Assembly (NCBI GenBank): GCA_024362935.1 | Contig: JANCRA010000060.1 | Coordinates: 3,383,501-3,447,500 of the forward strand | From: Setophaga petechia | Taxonomy: Eukaryota; Chordata; Aves; Passeriformes; Parulidae | Reading direction: 5' to 3' | DNA: 64,000 nucleotides | Part shown: positions 33,061-45,885 of the stretch, piece by piece | Layout: each line of letters starts with the position of its first letter | How positions within the stretch are numbered: the stretch's first letter is position 1 | Notes under the pieces: model-generated | The model's input: the letters and a program-made list of their open reading frames with translations, nothing else | The model's database searches: none | What the model was told of the DNA's origin: nothing | Made by a program: the position numbers and the translations under genes

Positions 33061-33635
33061 TGTTCATTCTTTGCCTTTTTTGTGCCAAGGTTGGGATTAA
33101 ATGCACAGGACAGTATTTCTTGTTGTTGACTCAGATGTTTGTTAGTTCTTATCTCTGTCCCAGTCTCACAAACCCTGAGTTCTACAGCACTTCACTCTAA
33201 CAAACTAAAAAAGCAGCCATGTCTCTCTCTCTACAAGGTCTTTTAAGAACAAACTGTCCAATTAAGAAATGACACCTAAATTATTTTCACTTTTAACCCA
33301 ATAACCAACTACCCATGCCTCACAATGTGGACTTCTTTATCCAGTTACACAAAACCACCCAAACCCAAGGAGAAGAAGGTGAAGAAGAAGGACCAGCCTC
33401 CCCCTAAGACCTCCATCTTGCTTTATATCTATTACTGTATTCTAAACCCTTAAACTCTGAGTTTTCCACCATGTGATATCACACCCTTCTATTCAAACTC
33501 CACATCCACAATCCCAGTTCTATCATTCCATTTTGGAAGCTTCTCCAGGGCCTCAGGTGAAATGCTGTGTTCTCTTGGGGGTCAGTGTCTGTCAGCACAG
33601 AAAGTCTGAAATTCTCATCATCCAGGGTTCCAACA
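33061..33635 (-). mobile_element. Solo LTR, group B-like, minus, exact 6-bp TSD
   Basis: A 575-bp element reading TGTTCATTC...GGTTCCAACA between exact CAGCCC copies (33055-33060 and 33636-33641). The 'gaagaaggtgaagaagaagg' and 'cctccatcttgc' blocks match the inverted B copies at 8937 and 62953. More diverged than those. Confidence 0.85.
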
Positions 33636-33641
33636 CAGCCC

Positions 33642-35478
33642 TAGGACTGGATTCTCCCAAGACTGCCCAGTGCTGGACAAAGTGGAGGTCTGGGTCCAGA
33701 AATTGGTGCTTGGAGCCAGGAATCCCAGGGCCCACAGACTGCCAGGGATGAGCATGGTCTGCCAAGGAGATCTGAACCTCTGTGCCACTGGAAAATGAAG
33801 GGTTTTTAAAGGGCAGTGTGTGCTCCCCTCCAGGTCTCCAAAACAGAGAATCTGACAGTTTTCCATGAGAATTTGATCATCACCTTCAATATTGAAGTAT
33901 TGTTTATTTTGCTGAAGATCTGGTCTGCTGGAGAATTCCCAGCCAGCTCAGAAATTCCCAAATTCTGCTCACCACAAGCAGCACTATGGAGCTTCCCCAA
34001 GGAACTCCTTCCCTGGCCTCTGGCTCCATCCCCACAGCTGGGGTGTGTTGGGAGCTGTGTGATGTAGACACAGCTCTGGCAGGTTGCACATAAATCCCTA
34101 AACACTGAAACCAGTGAATTTTGGAGTTGTTTTTTCCATGGTTTGGCAGTGGTGGAGGATATCTCATCTTAAATATCTCATCTTTACCTGGTGAGTAAAA
34201 GTGAGATGTTTAAATACCTGTTCCTTAATGAGGTCCATCCTTCCAAACAGGCACAGATGGTTCTTAGGGAAGGATTTTATTCTCTCAACAGCAAAAGCAA
34301 CACGACACACATTTAATATTCCTTTTCATTAATATCACATCTTCTAACAGGCAAATCCTGTCAGCTTATTATCAAACTCACAGCTCCTCTGGCTGAGCAG
34401 AAACAAGGTAAGTCAGAGAGGTCAGGGCTGTGTGCCCAGGAGAGCAGCTCACCCTTTAAGAAACCCTTTTCTTCATTTCCTCAGCCTTTACCTCACATTT
34501 GTGAGTGACTCATTTGCTGTGTGGCTGATATCATGTTTAATAACTCTCCCTGCTCTGGTTTACATGGCACCCACAGCCCTCCTTGCCATGCAGCATCACT
34601 GGAGACCTGGCACTGCCAGGATTAGCATTGCAAATTCCTTGGAAAACCCAGTCTCACTTCACTGGAGTCTCCTAAGGCGATTTGCCCTACAAATCCCTAT
34701 TACAGTGCACTGGTAATGCTCTCTGAGGCTAATTGTTCTTCCTCTGTTAGTGGGAACAATGTGCCCAGCCTTATGTTAAAGAAGCAGAACAGACTTATTG
34801 AATCCCTGTGTCAAGTGCTCTGTCATTTTTGTGCCGTTGATGGGAATTAAGAGCCTGCAGTCCTTGAGGCAGGACATGACAGAGCATATTTTGTGACCAC
34901 ATCTGTCACACAGATGTGGCCAGCTGGGCTGTGGACATGTCCCTGACAGACACAGCCCTTCCCCAGGCTGGCCCTGACTAGAGTTTTATGGACTCCCAGA
35001 AAAGTCCTCACACCCCACTGGGAAAAATCTGAGCTGGTCTGAGTCAGCCAGAGTGGGATCACAGCAGGGATTAAAGCACCAGCTCCTCTTTTCTCATGGC
35101 AATGACTTCTTTTTCTACTTCTGTGCCAAAGGAGTCCCCTCATTCCAGGCCAGCAGCTTGAGCCTTCTCCTTGGATGCATGGAAGCCTGGGAGGCCTGGT
35201 CCTTGGTCATTCATTGTCTGTGGCTGGAATTGATTTTCCAATTCAGTTCTGGGATAAGAAAGGAATATCAAGAAGCCTGAAGGTGTTTGATCAAAAGTCT
35301 GTGAGGAGTCAGGGCTCCTCTGAGAACATCCATGCCCCCAGTCTGCCAACCCAGGGTTTTCCCATGAGATCTGCTGGTCCTGCTGGCCCTGCTGGCCCTG
35401 GGGCAGCACTGGTTTGAACTGGGACAGCCATGGAACCTCTGTAGGTTCAGCAGTTGTTGGGATGACCCAGTAAACAAG
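33642..35478. other. No feature recognised
   Basis: Unique-looking sequence, with a short 'ctgctggtcctgctggccct' micro-repeat near 35370. No credible gene. Confidence 0.35.
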
Positions 35479-35483
35479 GCCAG

Positions 35484-36102
35484 TGTGAAAAACACCTTCA
35501 CTCTCCTGTGAAAATTTAGAAGTTTAATAAAGGACAATAGGAGACAAAGATAATAAAGCAAAGATTATATAAAGCAAAGATGACAGCCGGGTATATCTTG
35601 GCACTCAGCCAGGAGCACACCTGCTATTTTGGAAACACCTTTTACATCCCATTTCTATTGCATCAGCCTGTTACATATTCATAAAAAATTATGCATAGTA
35701 AACTTTTCCCAAAGTAGTTTACATGTTCCAAGAATTGTTTAGCGTGGCTCCTCCTCGAGTCCACCTTTTCAGAGCATGTGCAGCTCATGGCTGTGGTTTT
35801 AGTCCATTCTGATCATAACCTTCAGTTTTTGGGCCTTGGTCCACGCTGTCTTCAGATGCTGGGTGCTGATAGCTGGCATGTTGTAGCTGGTGTCCTTATC
35901 CTGTGTCCATTGGATATTGTCCCATGCAAGCAGGCAGTTTAACACAAATATACTCATATCAGCTATTTTACTACTATGTCTAAGCTTAATTAACAAGAGA
36001 AATTAAAACTATATCTTTATAACAAAGTTACTTTAACACCACACATATAAAAACCAGTTTAATATTTGTAAAAATCCAATATTATGATATGTATCTATAA
36101 CA
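35484..36102 (-). mobile_element. Solo LTR (group E), probable minus, 5-bp TSD
   Basis: A 619-bp element TGTGAAAAAC...CTATAACA between exact GCCAG copies (35479-35483 and 36103-36107). On the minus strand a TATA-like 'gctttatataatc' and an 'attaaac' polyadenylation-type signal lie 30-100 bases from the 3' end, supporting that orientation. The 5-bp TSD and sequence set it apart from groups A and B. Confidence 0.8.
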
Positions 36103-36107
36103 GCCAG

Positions 36108-37824
36108 GCAAGCCAGGAAGGGAGCTCCCTGTGTGTGGCCTTTCAGGCCTCAGCCCTGCTGCATTTGTCCACTCTTTTGGTAATCAAATGCACTTAATTA
36201 ACACACAGTGAGAGTGTCCTGGTATTGATGAGAGTTCCTGCTTGTGCTGCTGCTCTGGAAATCAGTGATGCAGACCCCTGAGGTGAGAGAAAACCCTTCA
36301 GCTGCCTTCCTGCTGCTGGATGGGGGCAGCTGAGGGTGGACCTGGGTTCCATGTAAACCAAAGGGAGAGGAGGAGGTGGGGAAAAGGAAGAAAAAATTAG
36401 AAAAGATGGACAAAAGGGCTGTGTCACCACCATAGGAGATACTGCTCCTGCAAGGTTATCCTGCCCAGCAGGGAGGAGCTGAGGCAGGGCTTGGTGTGAA
36501 GGCTCCTAAATCCTGTCAGAGTGACCACAGTGTCCCTTTGGCACTCAGGTGTGGTGCTGCCTCCTGTCTCCTGTCCACAGGCAGCTGCAGGGAGCTCCAA
36601 AACCCTCACCTTTAAGAAAAAGGGCCTGGAGGGGCTGTTTGAGCCCTGCTGGCCCCAGCTCCTTCCAGCATCCTGGGCAGGATGAGCCCCACTGCTGGAT
36701 TAAAATTTTTTCTGACTTAAAGATGGGGTAACTGAGAGGTGTTTTATAAACTTTTGTTCTATTTTTAGTTTCATGTGAAGGATGAGATATTACAGATGTT
36801 ATAATTTACGCTATTAAAATTAGAAGCTAATTATTTCCGAATTACAATATATTATAAGTGTTTCTTGGTTTATCTTAAATACTTAAAATCTTATCTAAAA
36901 ATTCTCTACAAATGTATTTCCCACACCCCACCAACCCCTGGCTGCCCCCAGCAGTGCCTCCTGTCCTCACCACCTGGAAAAGTGCCTGTCACTGCTGGAT
37001 TCTGCACAGACTGAGGGGAGATGGGTTTACAAGAATGAAACAAAGATATGAGAAAAAAAATAAAGAGATGCTCGTGCAGCCTGTTCAGCCATAAATTGTG
37101 GAGGAGAGGAGAGGCTGCTGTTCAGGGGGCAGATAAACCCCGTGGAGGAGAGGTGATTTAAACCACAGATCAAGAACAAACTGGTTAAGTGTAGGTTTTA
37201 ATTGCAAGTGAGGAGATTCCTTGATACATGATAAGGGAAGTTCTTTAACAGCCTCCCCTGGGGAGCTCGGGAAAAGCCACTGCTTTCAAGGCAGGGTTTA
37301 ATAGGCTGGTGTGATGGGAATCACAGGGACGAGGACTTGACAATAGAGGAGACTCCTTCAGCCCCTCTCTTACCACATTCTTATCTCTGCCTTCCCCTTG
37401 ATACTCTGCTAACAGCTTTCTTCATTTAATTAGCATGTTATTAATTAGCAGGATGACAGTGGAAGCAGGTGCCTGCCCTGGCTGTGCCCCACCACCCTCT
37501 GCTGCACACCCTGCAGAGCCCAGGGATTGCTCAATTCCGTGGCTGAAAAACACTTCAAGTAAATAAAGAAAAATGATATTCAGGCCAATCCCAGAATCTC
37601 AGACACTCCTTAGACTGGGAAGGGGCTGTGCTGCAGCTGGAGGAGTTTGAAGGATCATGTACAGGGGAGGGAAGATTTGAGGGGAGATGGGAAGGTTGAT
37701 GTACTGCAGATGGACGTGTGCATCCCTGTGTCAGGGAAAGTTCATTTTATAAGGCTCATTAACTGTTTTTTGAGTAATTTTTGGGCTACTCTGCCTGGCA
37801 CCTGTTGTTGGTACTTCATACCTT
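36108..37824. other. No feature recognised
   Basis: AT-rich at 36750-36910. 37425-37450 has adjacent 'tttaattagcatg' and 'attaattagcagg' homeodomain-type cores. No exon seen. Confidence 0.35.
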
Positions 37825-38165
37825 GGAGGTTGGTGGGAAATACCTGAGGGCAGCTGACAAGAAAGATGGAGAGGAATTATTTACAAGGGCCTGGAGAGAC
37901 AAGACAAGGGGGGATGGCTTCAAAGTGAAAGAGAGCAGAGTCAGGTGGGATATGGGGAGGAACTTCTGTGCTATGAGGGAGGTGAGGTCCTGGCACAGGG
38001 TGCCAGAGCAGCTGTGGCTGCCCCTGGATCCCTGGCAGTGCCCAAGGCCAGGCTGAACAGGGCTGGGAGCACCCTGGGACAGTGGAAGGTGTCCCTGGCA
38101 TGGCAGGGGGTGGGATGGGATGAGTTTAAGGTCCCTTCCAACACAACCCAGTCTGGGATCCTGGG
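37825..38165 (+). mobile_element. CR1 LINE 3' fragment, plus
   Basis: 'gacaaggggggatggcttca', 'gtcctggcacagggtgccag', 'cctggatccctggcagtgcc', 'ggcatggcagggggtgggat', 'gtttaaggtcccttccaaca'. One of the longer CR1 tails here. Confidence 0.95.
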
Positions 38166-38295
38166 ATTCCCAGTGCTGTCCCACAAGGCCCAGCTGCCAG
38201 CACAGAGAGGTCACAGAGTGCCCTGAAATCCTGAGCTCTGCGTGAGAGGGATCATGAAATCCAGTGAGAGGCCTCTTGCCTGGCATGCTGGGCCT

Positions 38296-38575
38296 GGCAG
38301 ATGGTGCAGCAGTGCCAGCAGAGCAGGGGCAGGGACACAGCAGGGGCAATGACACAGCAGTGCCAGCAGAGCAGGGACAATGACACAGCAGAGCAGGGGC
38401 AGTGACACAGCAGTGGCAGTGACACAGCAGTGCCAGCAGAGCAGGGGCAGGGACACAGGGACAGTGACAGCGGTGTCACCAGATCGGTGGCAGTGACACA
38501 GCAGTGCCAGTGACACAGCAGTACCAGCAGAGGGGTGGCAGTGACACAGAACCAGTGACTCAGCAGTGCCCTGCT
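38296..38575 (+). repeat. Irregular ~15-bp minisatellite
   Basis: Repeated 'ggcagtgacacagca' and 'gtgccagcagagcaggg' modules in variable order, about 280 bp. The translation is a low-complexity frame on the minus strand and not a gene. Confidence 0.85.
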
Positions 38576-38689
38576 GCGTAAAGGTGCCACGAGTCCCACA
38601 GAGAGCACCCTTAGAGCCCGCGGTGCCCAGCGAGTGGCACAGCACAGCAGGCAGCCCTGGGCTGGGCTGGCTGCAGAGCATGGCAGAAA

Positions 38690-39630
38690 CAGCCCCGGGT
38701 TTACTCTCCCCTTAGCCCCATCCCCTCAGCCCAGTTCCTCAGCCCAGTTCCTCAGTCCATCTCCTCAGCCCCATCCCCTCAGCCCGTCAGCCCATCCCCT
38801 CAGCCCCATCCCCTCAGCCCCATCCCCTCAGCCCATCCCCTCAGCCCATCCCCTCAGCCCAGTTCCTCAGTCCATCCCCTCAGCCCCATCCCCTCAGCCC
38901 ATCCCCTCAGCCCCATCCCCTCAGCCCCATCCCCTCAGCCCATCCCCTCAGCCCCATCCCCTCAGCCCATCCCCTCAGCCCAGTTCCTCAGCCCATCCCC
39001 TCAGCCCCATCCCCTCAGCCCATCCCCTCAGCCCAGTTCCTCAGTCCATCCCCTCAGCCCAGTTCCTCAGTCCATCCCCTCAGCCCAGTTCCTCAGTCCA
39101 TCCCCTCAGCTCCATCCCCTCAGCCCATCCCCTCAGCCCCATCCCCTCAGCCCATCCCCTCAGCCCCATCCCCTCAGCCCATCCCCTCAGCCCAGTTCCT
39201 CAGTCCATCCCCTCAGCCCAGTTCCTCAGTCCATCCCCTCAGCCCCATCCCCACAGCCCCTCAGCCCCATCCCCTCAGCCCCATCCTCTCAGCCCATCCC
39301 CTCAGCCCCATCCTCTCAGCCCCATCCCCTCAGCCCCTCAGCCCCATCCCCTCAGCCCCATCCTCTCAGCCCCATCCCCTCAGCCCCTCAGCCCCATCCC
39401 CTCAGCCCCTCAGCCCCATCCCCTCAGCCCATGCCCTCAGCCCCATCCCCTCAGCCCCATCCCCTCAGCCCATCCCCTCAGCCCCATCCCCTCAGCCCAT
39501 CCCCTCCCATCCCCTCAGCCCCATCCCCTCAGCCCCTCAGCCCATCCCCTCAGCCCATCCCCTCAGCCCCTCAGCCCATTCCCTCAGCCCCATCCCCTCA
39601 GCCCCATCCCCTCAGCCCCATCCCGGGCTG
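38690..39630 (+). repeat. 13/14-bp C-rich minisatellite, about 70 copies
   Basis: Units 'cagccccatcccct' (14), 'cagcccatcccct' (13), 'cagcccagttcct' and 'cagtccatcccct' in mixed order, about 0.94 kb. The minus strand carries dense GGGG-AT-GGGG runs. The 402-codon frame through it (38634-39842) is Pro/Ser-rich low complexity and is rejected as a gene. Confidence 0.97.
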
Positions 39631-42600
39631 CAGGCCCAGCCCGAGCCTCCCTCTGCTCCCTTCCACAGCGCTGGGAGCAGCCTCATGCCGCATTGTCCTC
39701 AGCAGCCATGGTGTGTGGTGCCATTTCTCTGGGAAAAATGCTCCTTCTGCCTCACCCAGGCTGGGATCCCTGCCTGGAGAAATGGCTTTCTGCTGAGCGT
39801 TTGTTATCTGAGCTGCGTGAGGCTCTCAGGCTGTTCAATTAAAGAGCCCGTTTTCCCATTAAGTGTCTCCTCAGACAAATGGGAAGTGTATTTAATGCTC
39901 GCTCAGGATGAAGCCAACATGTTTCTCCTGCTGTTTTACACTTTCTTCTTCGCAGGGATTTGTCGTCTCTGACTGTTCAAATACCTTGAAGTTCCCCAGC
40001 ATTTACCGTCAGGGAAAGGTAACAAGTGTGGTGACAAAGAGTGAGTGCCAGATGAGCCTGGGAAAATGGATGGCTTTAATAGATGTTACTGAGGCCCTTT
40101 TGCACCCTGCCTGATGCTGAGCAACCTCCCCATCCATCACCCTCACTCTGCCTGAGGAGAACACAGCAGCCAGCCTTTAACAGACCTTTCCTCCCCTGCT
40201 CCTGTTAGGCAAAGTGCTGGCCTGGCTCCCTCCCCTCTCCTGACACTCTGAGCAGAGGCACAAAATAAGCAACAGATCCCCTACATCAGCTTGATGCTTT
40301 TTGTTAACATGCCCTGAGAATCAGCTTCTTCCTGCCAATGGTGCCTTGCTGTACATTAATACAAGAATTGATTAAGTGTGCTCTGAGCCCTTATTTTCCT
40401 TTTTTTCCCTCCCCTTGATTCTTCAGCACTGTTTTCCTGTGAATCATACAGCTGAGGAAAATGATGTAGATTTTTGCCTGTATAAAAATACTTTGCCCGA
40501 AATATGAGTTCCACATTGGGCTGATATATTAATCCTTGTCTCCTGGACAGCAATAATCACTCTCTGTCGTTTTTCAAGCTGCAACTCAGCACTTCAGCTT
40601 TTTCCACTTGCCTTTCAGCAAGTTAGGTGTCAGCCCCAAAATGGGGAAGGGAGGAGGAGGAGGAGGGCAGAGCTCCTCTGGGCCCGATCCTGCTCTGGCC
40701 TGCACTGAAGGTGTATAATGAGTAACTGGGCTAAAAGCAGCCTCAGATTCCACTCTTCCCTGATTTCCCATCTCATTCCTAAACCAGCCTTGCCCAAAGA
40801 GCAGAGGGATTTGCGTGGGACCAGCCTGCCCCAGTTGGACTGTGCAAGGCTTGGTGGGACCATTCTGGCTCCTTGGGACTGACCAGACTTGATGGGACCA
40901 GCCTGGCTTGCTTGGACTGACCAGGGACCAGAAAAACTCCTCCTCCCTGCCCATGGAGGGGGGCTGGAACCTGATGGTCTTTAATGCACCCCAAAGCAGT
41001 GATGGTGTGATTCCTGAGCTCTGTGTGCAAGGGGCAGCTGTTCCTCTTGGCCAGGGCAGGGCTCCTGGGTGTTTGCATTAGCAGTGAGTACAGTGAGGTG
41101 CCTTTGTCCCTTCCAGACGTGCAGTCCCTGCAAGCACAGCACTTCCCCCACTGTGCTGCCCACTTTGTGCTGGAGGGGGTTAGGGCTGACCTGAGAGGAG
41201 CTCTGGGAGCACTCAGTGCCTTTGTGCTCTGAGATCAGCTCTTCAGTGAAACAAATCCTGATTTACCCCTGTGGGTAAATAACTTCAGCTTAGGACTCCA
41301 TCACTGTCAGGTGCGAGGCACTTCCCCACAAGAGGCAGTAAAACCCTTTACAGCACTTGCTCAGCATGACAAACCCTGCTCATGCCCTTTATGTCCCCTG
41401 TCCCACGGGGCTGTGCCAGTCACTCCAGCCCTGCTGATGGGCTCTTGGGGATGAAGTGTCACTGCCTCATCCTGGATATCTCATTCCCAGCAGAACCACT
41501 GCTCCTTCCTTCTCCCTGGTGGCCTGCAGATCCAGAAATGGGGAAGATTTGGCTCCAAGCAGTTGGGCTGAAATGGAAATGAATCTGATGACCACCAAAA
41601 GGGTTCATTAAAGGTGGCCCACATTTTTCCCAAAGCTTCAGCTTGAAATACTGATTTCCTGCTTCGTCCTCCATGGGTGTTAACAGCTGGAATCCCACCC
41701 TGCTGACATTAGCAGAAAAGGGAATAAAAGGGCGTGCCGGGATGAGGGGATGTAAACTCTTGTAACTCCAGGATGCAAAGAATCTGCCAAAAGAATTCTA
41801 CAAGAGGAAATTTCTGACTGGTGCTGTTGTCATCAAAATCATGGAGATAAATAGGACTCCTCTAACTCTCTTTTTAATGTTACAGAGTCAAAAATTCCAT
41901 TATTCTTAACCAAGGCGTGTGTGTGTGCCTGACAAAGTTCCAGCCTCCACACCAATACAAAACATTTCACTTATTTATATATCTTTAATAAACAAAAAAC
42001 TTCATGTTCATTGGTTCTAAATTACATAATCCTCTTTGCTAATTAGCATTCTATTCTCTGCTGGTCTGTGATTCTCGCTCTTTATGCTAATCTGGTCCAC
42101 ATTCTGTGGTCCTTTTGTTATCTTTTTCTCACATGGGGAGGCTCCAACTTTTCAAGCCTGAATCTCCTCTGTATCTTCTGGTTACTCCAAATGCTCTGAT
42201 GGGCTGTAAATTTAAGATTCCAGACACCAAATCTTCAAATGCCTTTGGTTTTGTTTATTGAAGCTTGTCAGGGTTAGTTTTAACACCTTTAAGGTTTCGT
42301 TGATTTAATGATCAACGTATCAATAAGAGTGTGGGAAAAAATGTAAACAGTGCTGGCTAAAAGTGGGTTATTCTTACAATTAATTAAAACAACAAATTAG
42401 AAGTTAATTAGGGATGTTATATCATTTTCAACACTACCAGTGCCATAAATTTGCAGAAGCACTTGGAAGACTCTTAGCCACATCAGCAGCTGGAAACCTG
42501 GGTGGTTGCCTTGTAGTTCTCCTGAGTCCTGTGGGACCACATCTCTCATGGCATCTGGCTTTGGAAGCAAGCACAGCAAGGGACAAAGGGACCTTAGAGA

Positions 42601-42680
42601 GGTGCCCCTGAAGGGAACAATGCCTGGCAGCCCAGGATCCCAGACAGCCCACGAGTCTTGGAGTATTCTCCTGCCACCCA
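39631..42680. other. Mostly unassigned; candidate exon inside
   Basis: No repeat recognised from 39640 to about 41900. 41910-42226 has weak LTR-like signs on the minus strand ('tttatatatctttaataaac', end 'gattccagaca') without a TSD. Confidence 0.35.
39956..40018 (+). other. Candidate 63-nt internal exon (unproven)
   Basis: Preceded by a pyrimidine tract and AG ('tttcttcttcgcag') and followed by 'gtaaca' after AAAG. It is 63 nt long, a multiple of three, and open in one frame (begins GFVVSD, ends YRQGK). No homology recognised and no partner exons found. It may be coincidence. Confidence 0.2.
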
Positions 42681-42686
42681 TGGGCC

Positions 42687-43108
42687 TAAATGTGTTTGTG
42701 GGGTGGCCCAGGGCAGGAAGGAATGATGCATCTGACTCCATGTTCTCAGAAGGCTAAGTTATTATTTTATGATACTATATTATATTAACAAATGCTATAC
42801 TAAATTATACTAAAGAATACAGAAAGGATACCTACAGAAGGCTAAAAAGATAATAATGAAAACTGGTGACTCTCTCCAGAGTCCTGACACAGCTTGGCCC
42901 CCATTGGCCAAAGAGTGAAAACAACTCCCAGCAGACTCCAATGGAACAATCACCTGTGGGTAAACAATGTCCAAACACATTCCAAATGAGCAAAACACAG
43001 GAGAAGTAAATCAGATGATGATTGTTTTCCATTTTCTCTGAGGCTTCTCAGCTTCCCAGGAGAAAAAATCCTGGGCAAAGGGGTTTTTCAGAAAATATGA
43101 ATGTGACA
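42687..43108 (-). mobile_element. Solo LTR, group A (subfamily 2), minus, exact 6-bp TSD
   Basis: A 422-bp copy between exact TGGGCC duplications (42681-42686 and 43109-43114). On its own strand it starts TGTCACATTC and ends ACACATTTA. The TA end matches 29463 and 31426. Confidence 0.9.
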
Positions 43109-43114
43109 TGGGCC

Positions 43115-45880
43115 TTCTGCTGTTTTCAGGCTGTTGGATTCCTCAGGCAAGGGTGAGATATTAATGTGGATTTTTGGGTTTGTTTTGGCAGAGTTTCCTT
43201 CTTCAGACGCCAGGTCAGGATTCTGAGGACAGCAGCTCTTCATCCCCGTGCCCCAGCAAGGGCTTTGCACTGGGGCTGCTGAGGAGGGACAGATCTCTGT
43301 GAGGACACTGGGGGCTGGCAGCACATGGGAACTGGAGCATCCCTCCCCCTCACAGCAGCTGTGGGGTGCAAGGAGGGAGGGATAAATCACAAAGCCAGAA
43401 CCAACCTGGCACCATCCTGTCTTCACCCCCAGTTCTCATTCCTTCTGCTTTGTGACACCTAAACAAGTTTTACCCACTCCATCCTTCCTTTGCGTGTTTG
43501 TTTCTCCATCTTTCCTCTGCAGACCATGTGGAAAAGTGGGATTTTTCTTCCACTGGGAGCTTGCTTGGGCAGGAAAACTTCAACACTTGCAAGGCTGAAT
43601 GACCCCCAGCCTGTGACAGACCCCAGTGACCAGCAGGGCTGGCCTGGGGTGATTCCCTGCTGCAGCCTGGCTGGTCTTCACAGCAGCCCCAACAACTCTT
43701 CCCTGACCTCACCTTTGTTCCCTGCTGCCTTCCTTTGCTTGCTGGCTTGGTGCAGGAAGTATTTGTTTGAGGTGTCCCAGTACCTGAACTTTGCTAGGAT
43801 TGCTGGGAACATCTCCTGAGGTTTTGAAAGACTCTTTTATTGTCAATAGAGTTAAATCCTTCTACCTGCAGAGCCCTATTTAGATGATGAGATAACTCTC
43901 TGTGGTTACGAGCATGCTGCACAAACCTGCTGCATCTTCAGCACACCTTGGTGCTTTTCACCTCCAAGGTTTCCCTGACCAGCTTTCCCAGGGCTTTTAG
44001 AGGCAGCTGGGAACCTCAGAGTGAAATCCCAGACTGATGTGGGATCCTGCAGCTCCTGACCCAAGGCATTCCCACGTGGACACCACTTGGTAGCATGGCT
44101 GAACTTACCAGTGGCATGTTCAACATTTACTGGTGGCAGTGGTGGTAGGCAGAGATCCTCTGCAGTTTTGGTTTCAGTAACTGGTATTTACTCTGTGGAA
44201 AAGACTTCATGGAAAAGCCTCAGGTGGATCCAATCAGATTTCTACAAGAAAGGGGGAAGTGAAACTTGCTATTTTTTACACAATACTTTCTCAGTGATCT
44301 GAGTTTTGAATGTAGCTCCTCTCCAGATTCAGAAATGTGTGTATGGAATGCACAGACCCCAGCAGACAGAATATTCTCTCTGAAAGCTGCTCACCTCAGC
44401 AGGAATATTTCACATCCAAAATGAGCAAGGAGAGGAAGAGCCTGAAATTACCAAGTGTTTTGTGCTAAGAGCTTTAATGTGGGATTTAGAGATTTATTAT
44501 TCAGTTTTCTGGACTGAACAGAGCTAAAGAGTTTAAATCTTTTAAGTTTTGGGCCTTTGATGATGTTTGGTCACCAGCTGAACCCTGACTAATACAGGTT
44601 TGATTTTGTCCAGGCTTAAAAGAATTTGGATAAAGGCAGAAAGTTTATTTCTAAAAAACAGAAACTTTGCTTTTTGAAAAAGCCTCATAATTTCCACTGG
44701 AAACAAGAAGTGCAAGTTTTTAGATTTTTGTAGCAAATCTTTTTCTTGCCAACTACAGCTGAGCATGGCTGTTGTTGCTATTATTACTATTACTACTATT
44801 ATTAACTATTTTTCTTTTTTAATTTATTTGCAAAACCCTTCTGCTGTTTTAGAGATCTCAAACACAAGCATTATTCTTTTATTCTGAAATTAAGGCTAAA
44901 ATAAAATATCAGATCATTCAAATGACTTGGTTTCATATTTTGTATTTTCTGAACTACCAGACCTAACTCTTGGAAATCCACACAGCTCTTGGAATATCTA
45001 CTAAGAGAGGAAAGATGATGGGGGAGAAAAAAAGCCTATGAATTGAAATCCAAGGAGGGAGGACAAAATAAAGCTCAAAAATGATGTTGCTTTTCCCCTC
45101 TCAATTCCCTCAGTCACCTGAGAGCCACAGATCCCCCTGCAGGGAGAAGGAAATGCAGTTATCACTCTGCTCTGGCATGGAAACAGCTAAAACCAAAGTG
45201 GTTTAACACAGAAACCTGAATAATTTGCAGAATATGAGAGCAGGGCTCTGAGGAGGCTCCAGCATGGGCAGCACCAGAAGTGAAGTTCAGGAAAAATGAT
45301 CTTCCTTTGAGATTTTCTAGGGCTTATTGTAAACAGCAAGTGACAAATTTATTTTAGAAATTATGAAAAAAAAAAGAAGTCCTGCCAGGAATCACTTAAG
45401 TCAGCTGGAATATTTCTCCCCTGATAACTCCAAGATATCTGTTTCCCGTGGTTCTGCCTAACTGTGGCCCTGCAAGAAAACAGCCCCAGCTGCTCAATAA
45501 ATAACAATGCCACAGAATTTTAAAACACAAAACTATTATTAAAGTTACAAATCTTTGTGGTCTTTATATTGTTAATAAAACATTTATATATTAATAATGG
45601 ATATTGTTTCTACCCCACTCCTACTTTAAATGGGAAGAAAACTGACATAATATGAATGGTGATTGGAAAATTGCCAATATTTCCCTGCCCTCCCCAGCCA
45701 AGGCTGACAAACGCAGTTCCATTGATAAACTGCTCGTCATTTACAGAGGTTTAAAAATTTTAACAGCCTGACATAAATTGAGGGCTCTGTGCTTGGCCTT
45801 GGGGCCATGAGCAGCTGGAATGGATGGGGAGAGTGGGCAGGAACTGCAGCTGAGGCTGCAAACCCTGCACGTGTGGTTAA
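43115..45880. other. No feature recognised
   Basis: Unique-looking, with an ATT/ACT triplet run at about 44775-44808 and an AT-rich zone at 45480-45610. Confidence 0.35.
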
Positions 45881-45885
45881 AGGGG

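Noticed and set aside
38296..39630. Possible CRISPR-like array
   Set aside because: Units are contiguous tandem repeats with no unique spacers, in a vertebrate genome.
38634..39842. 402-codon plus-strand open frame
   Set aside because: It is the translation of the 13/14-bp minisatellite; Pro/Ser low complexity, with no conserved domain.
41910..42226. Minus-strand LTR
   Set aside because: Weak TATA and polyadenylation motifs only; no TSD could be matched.
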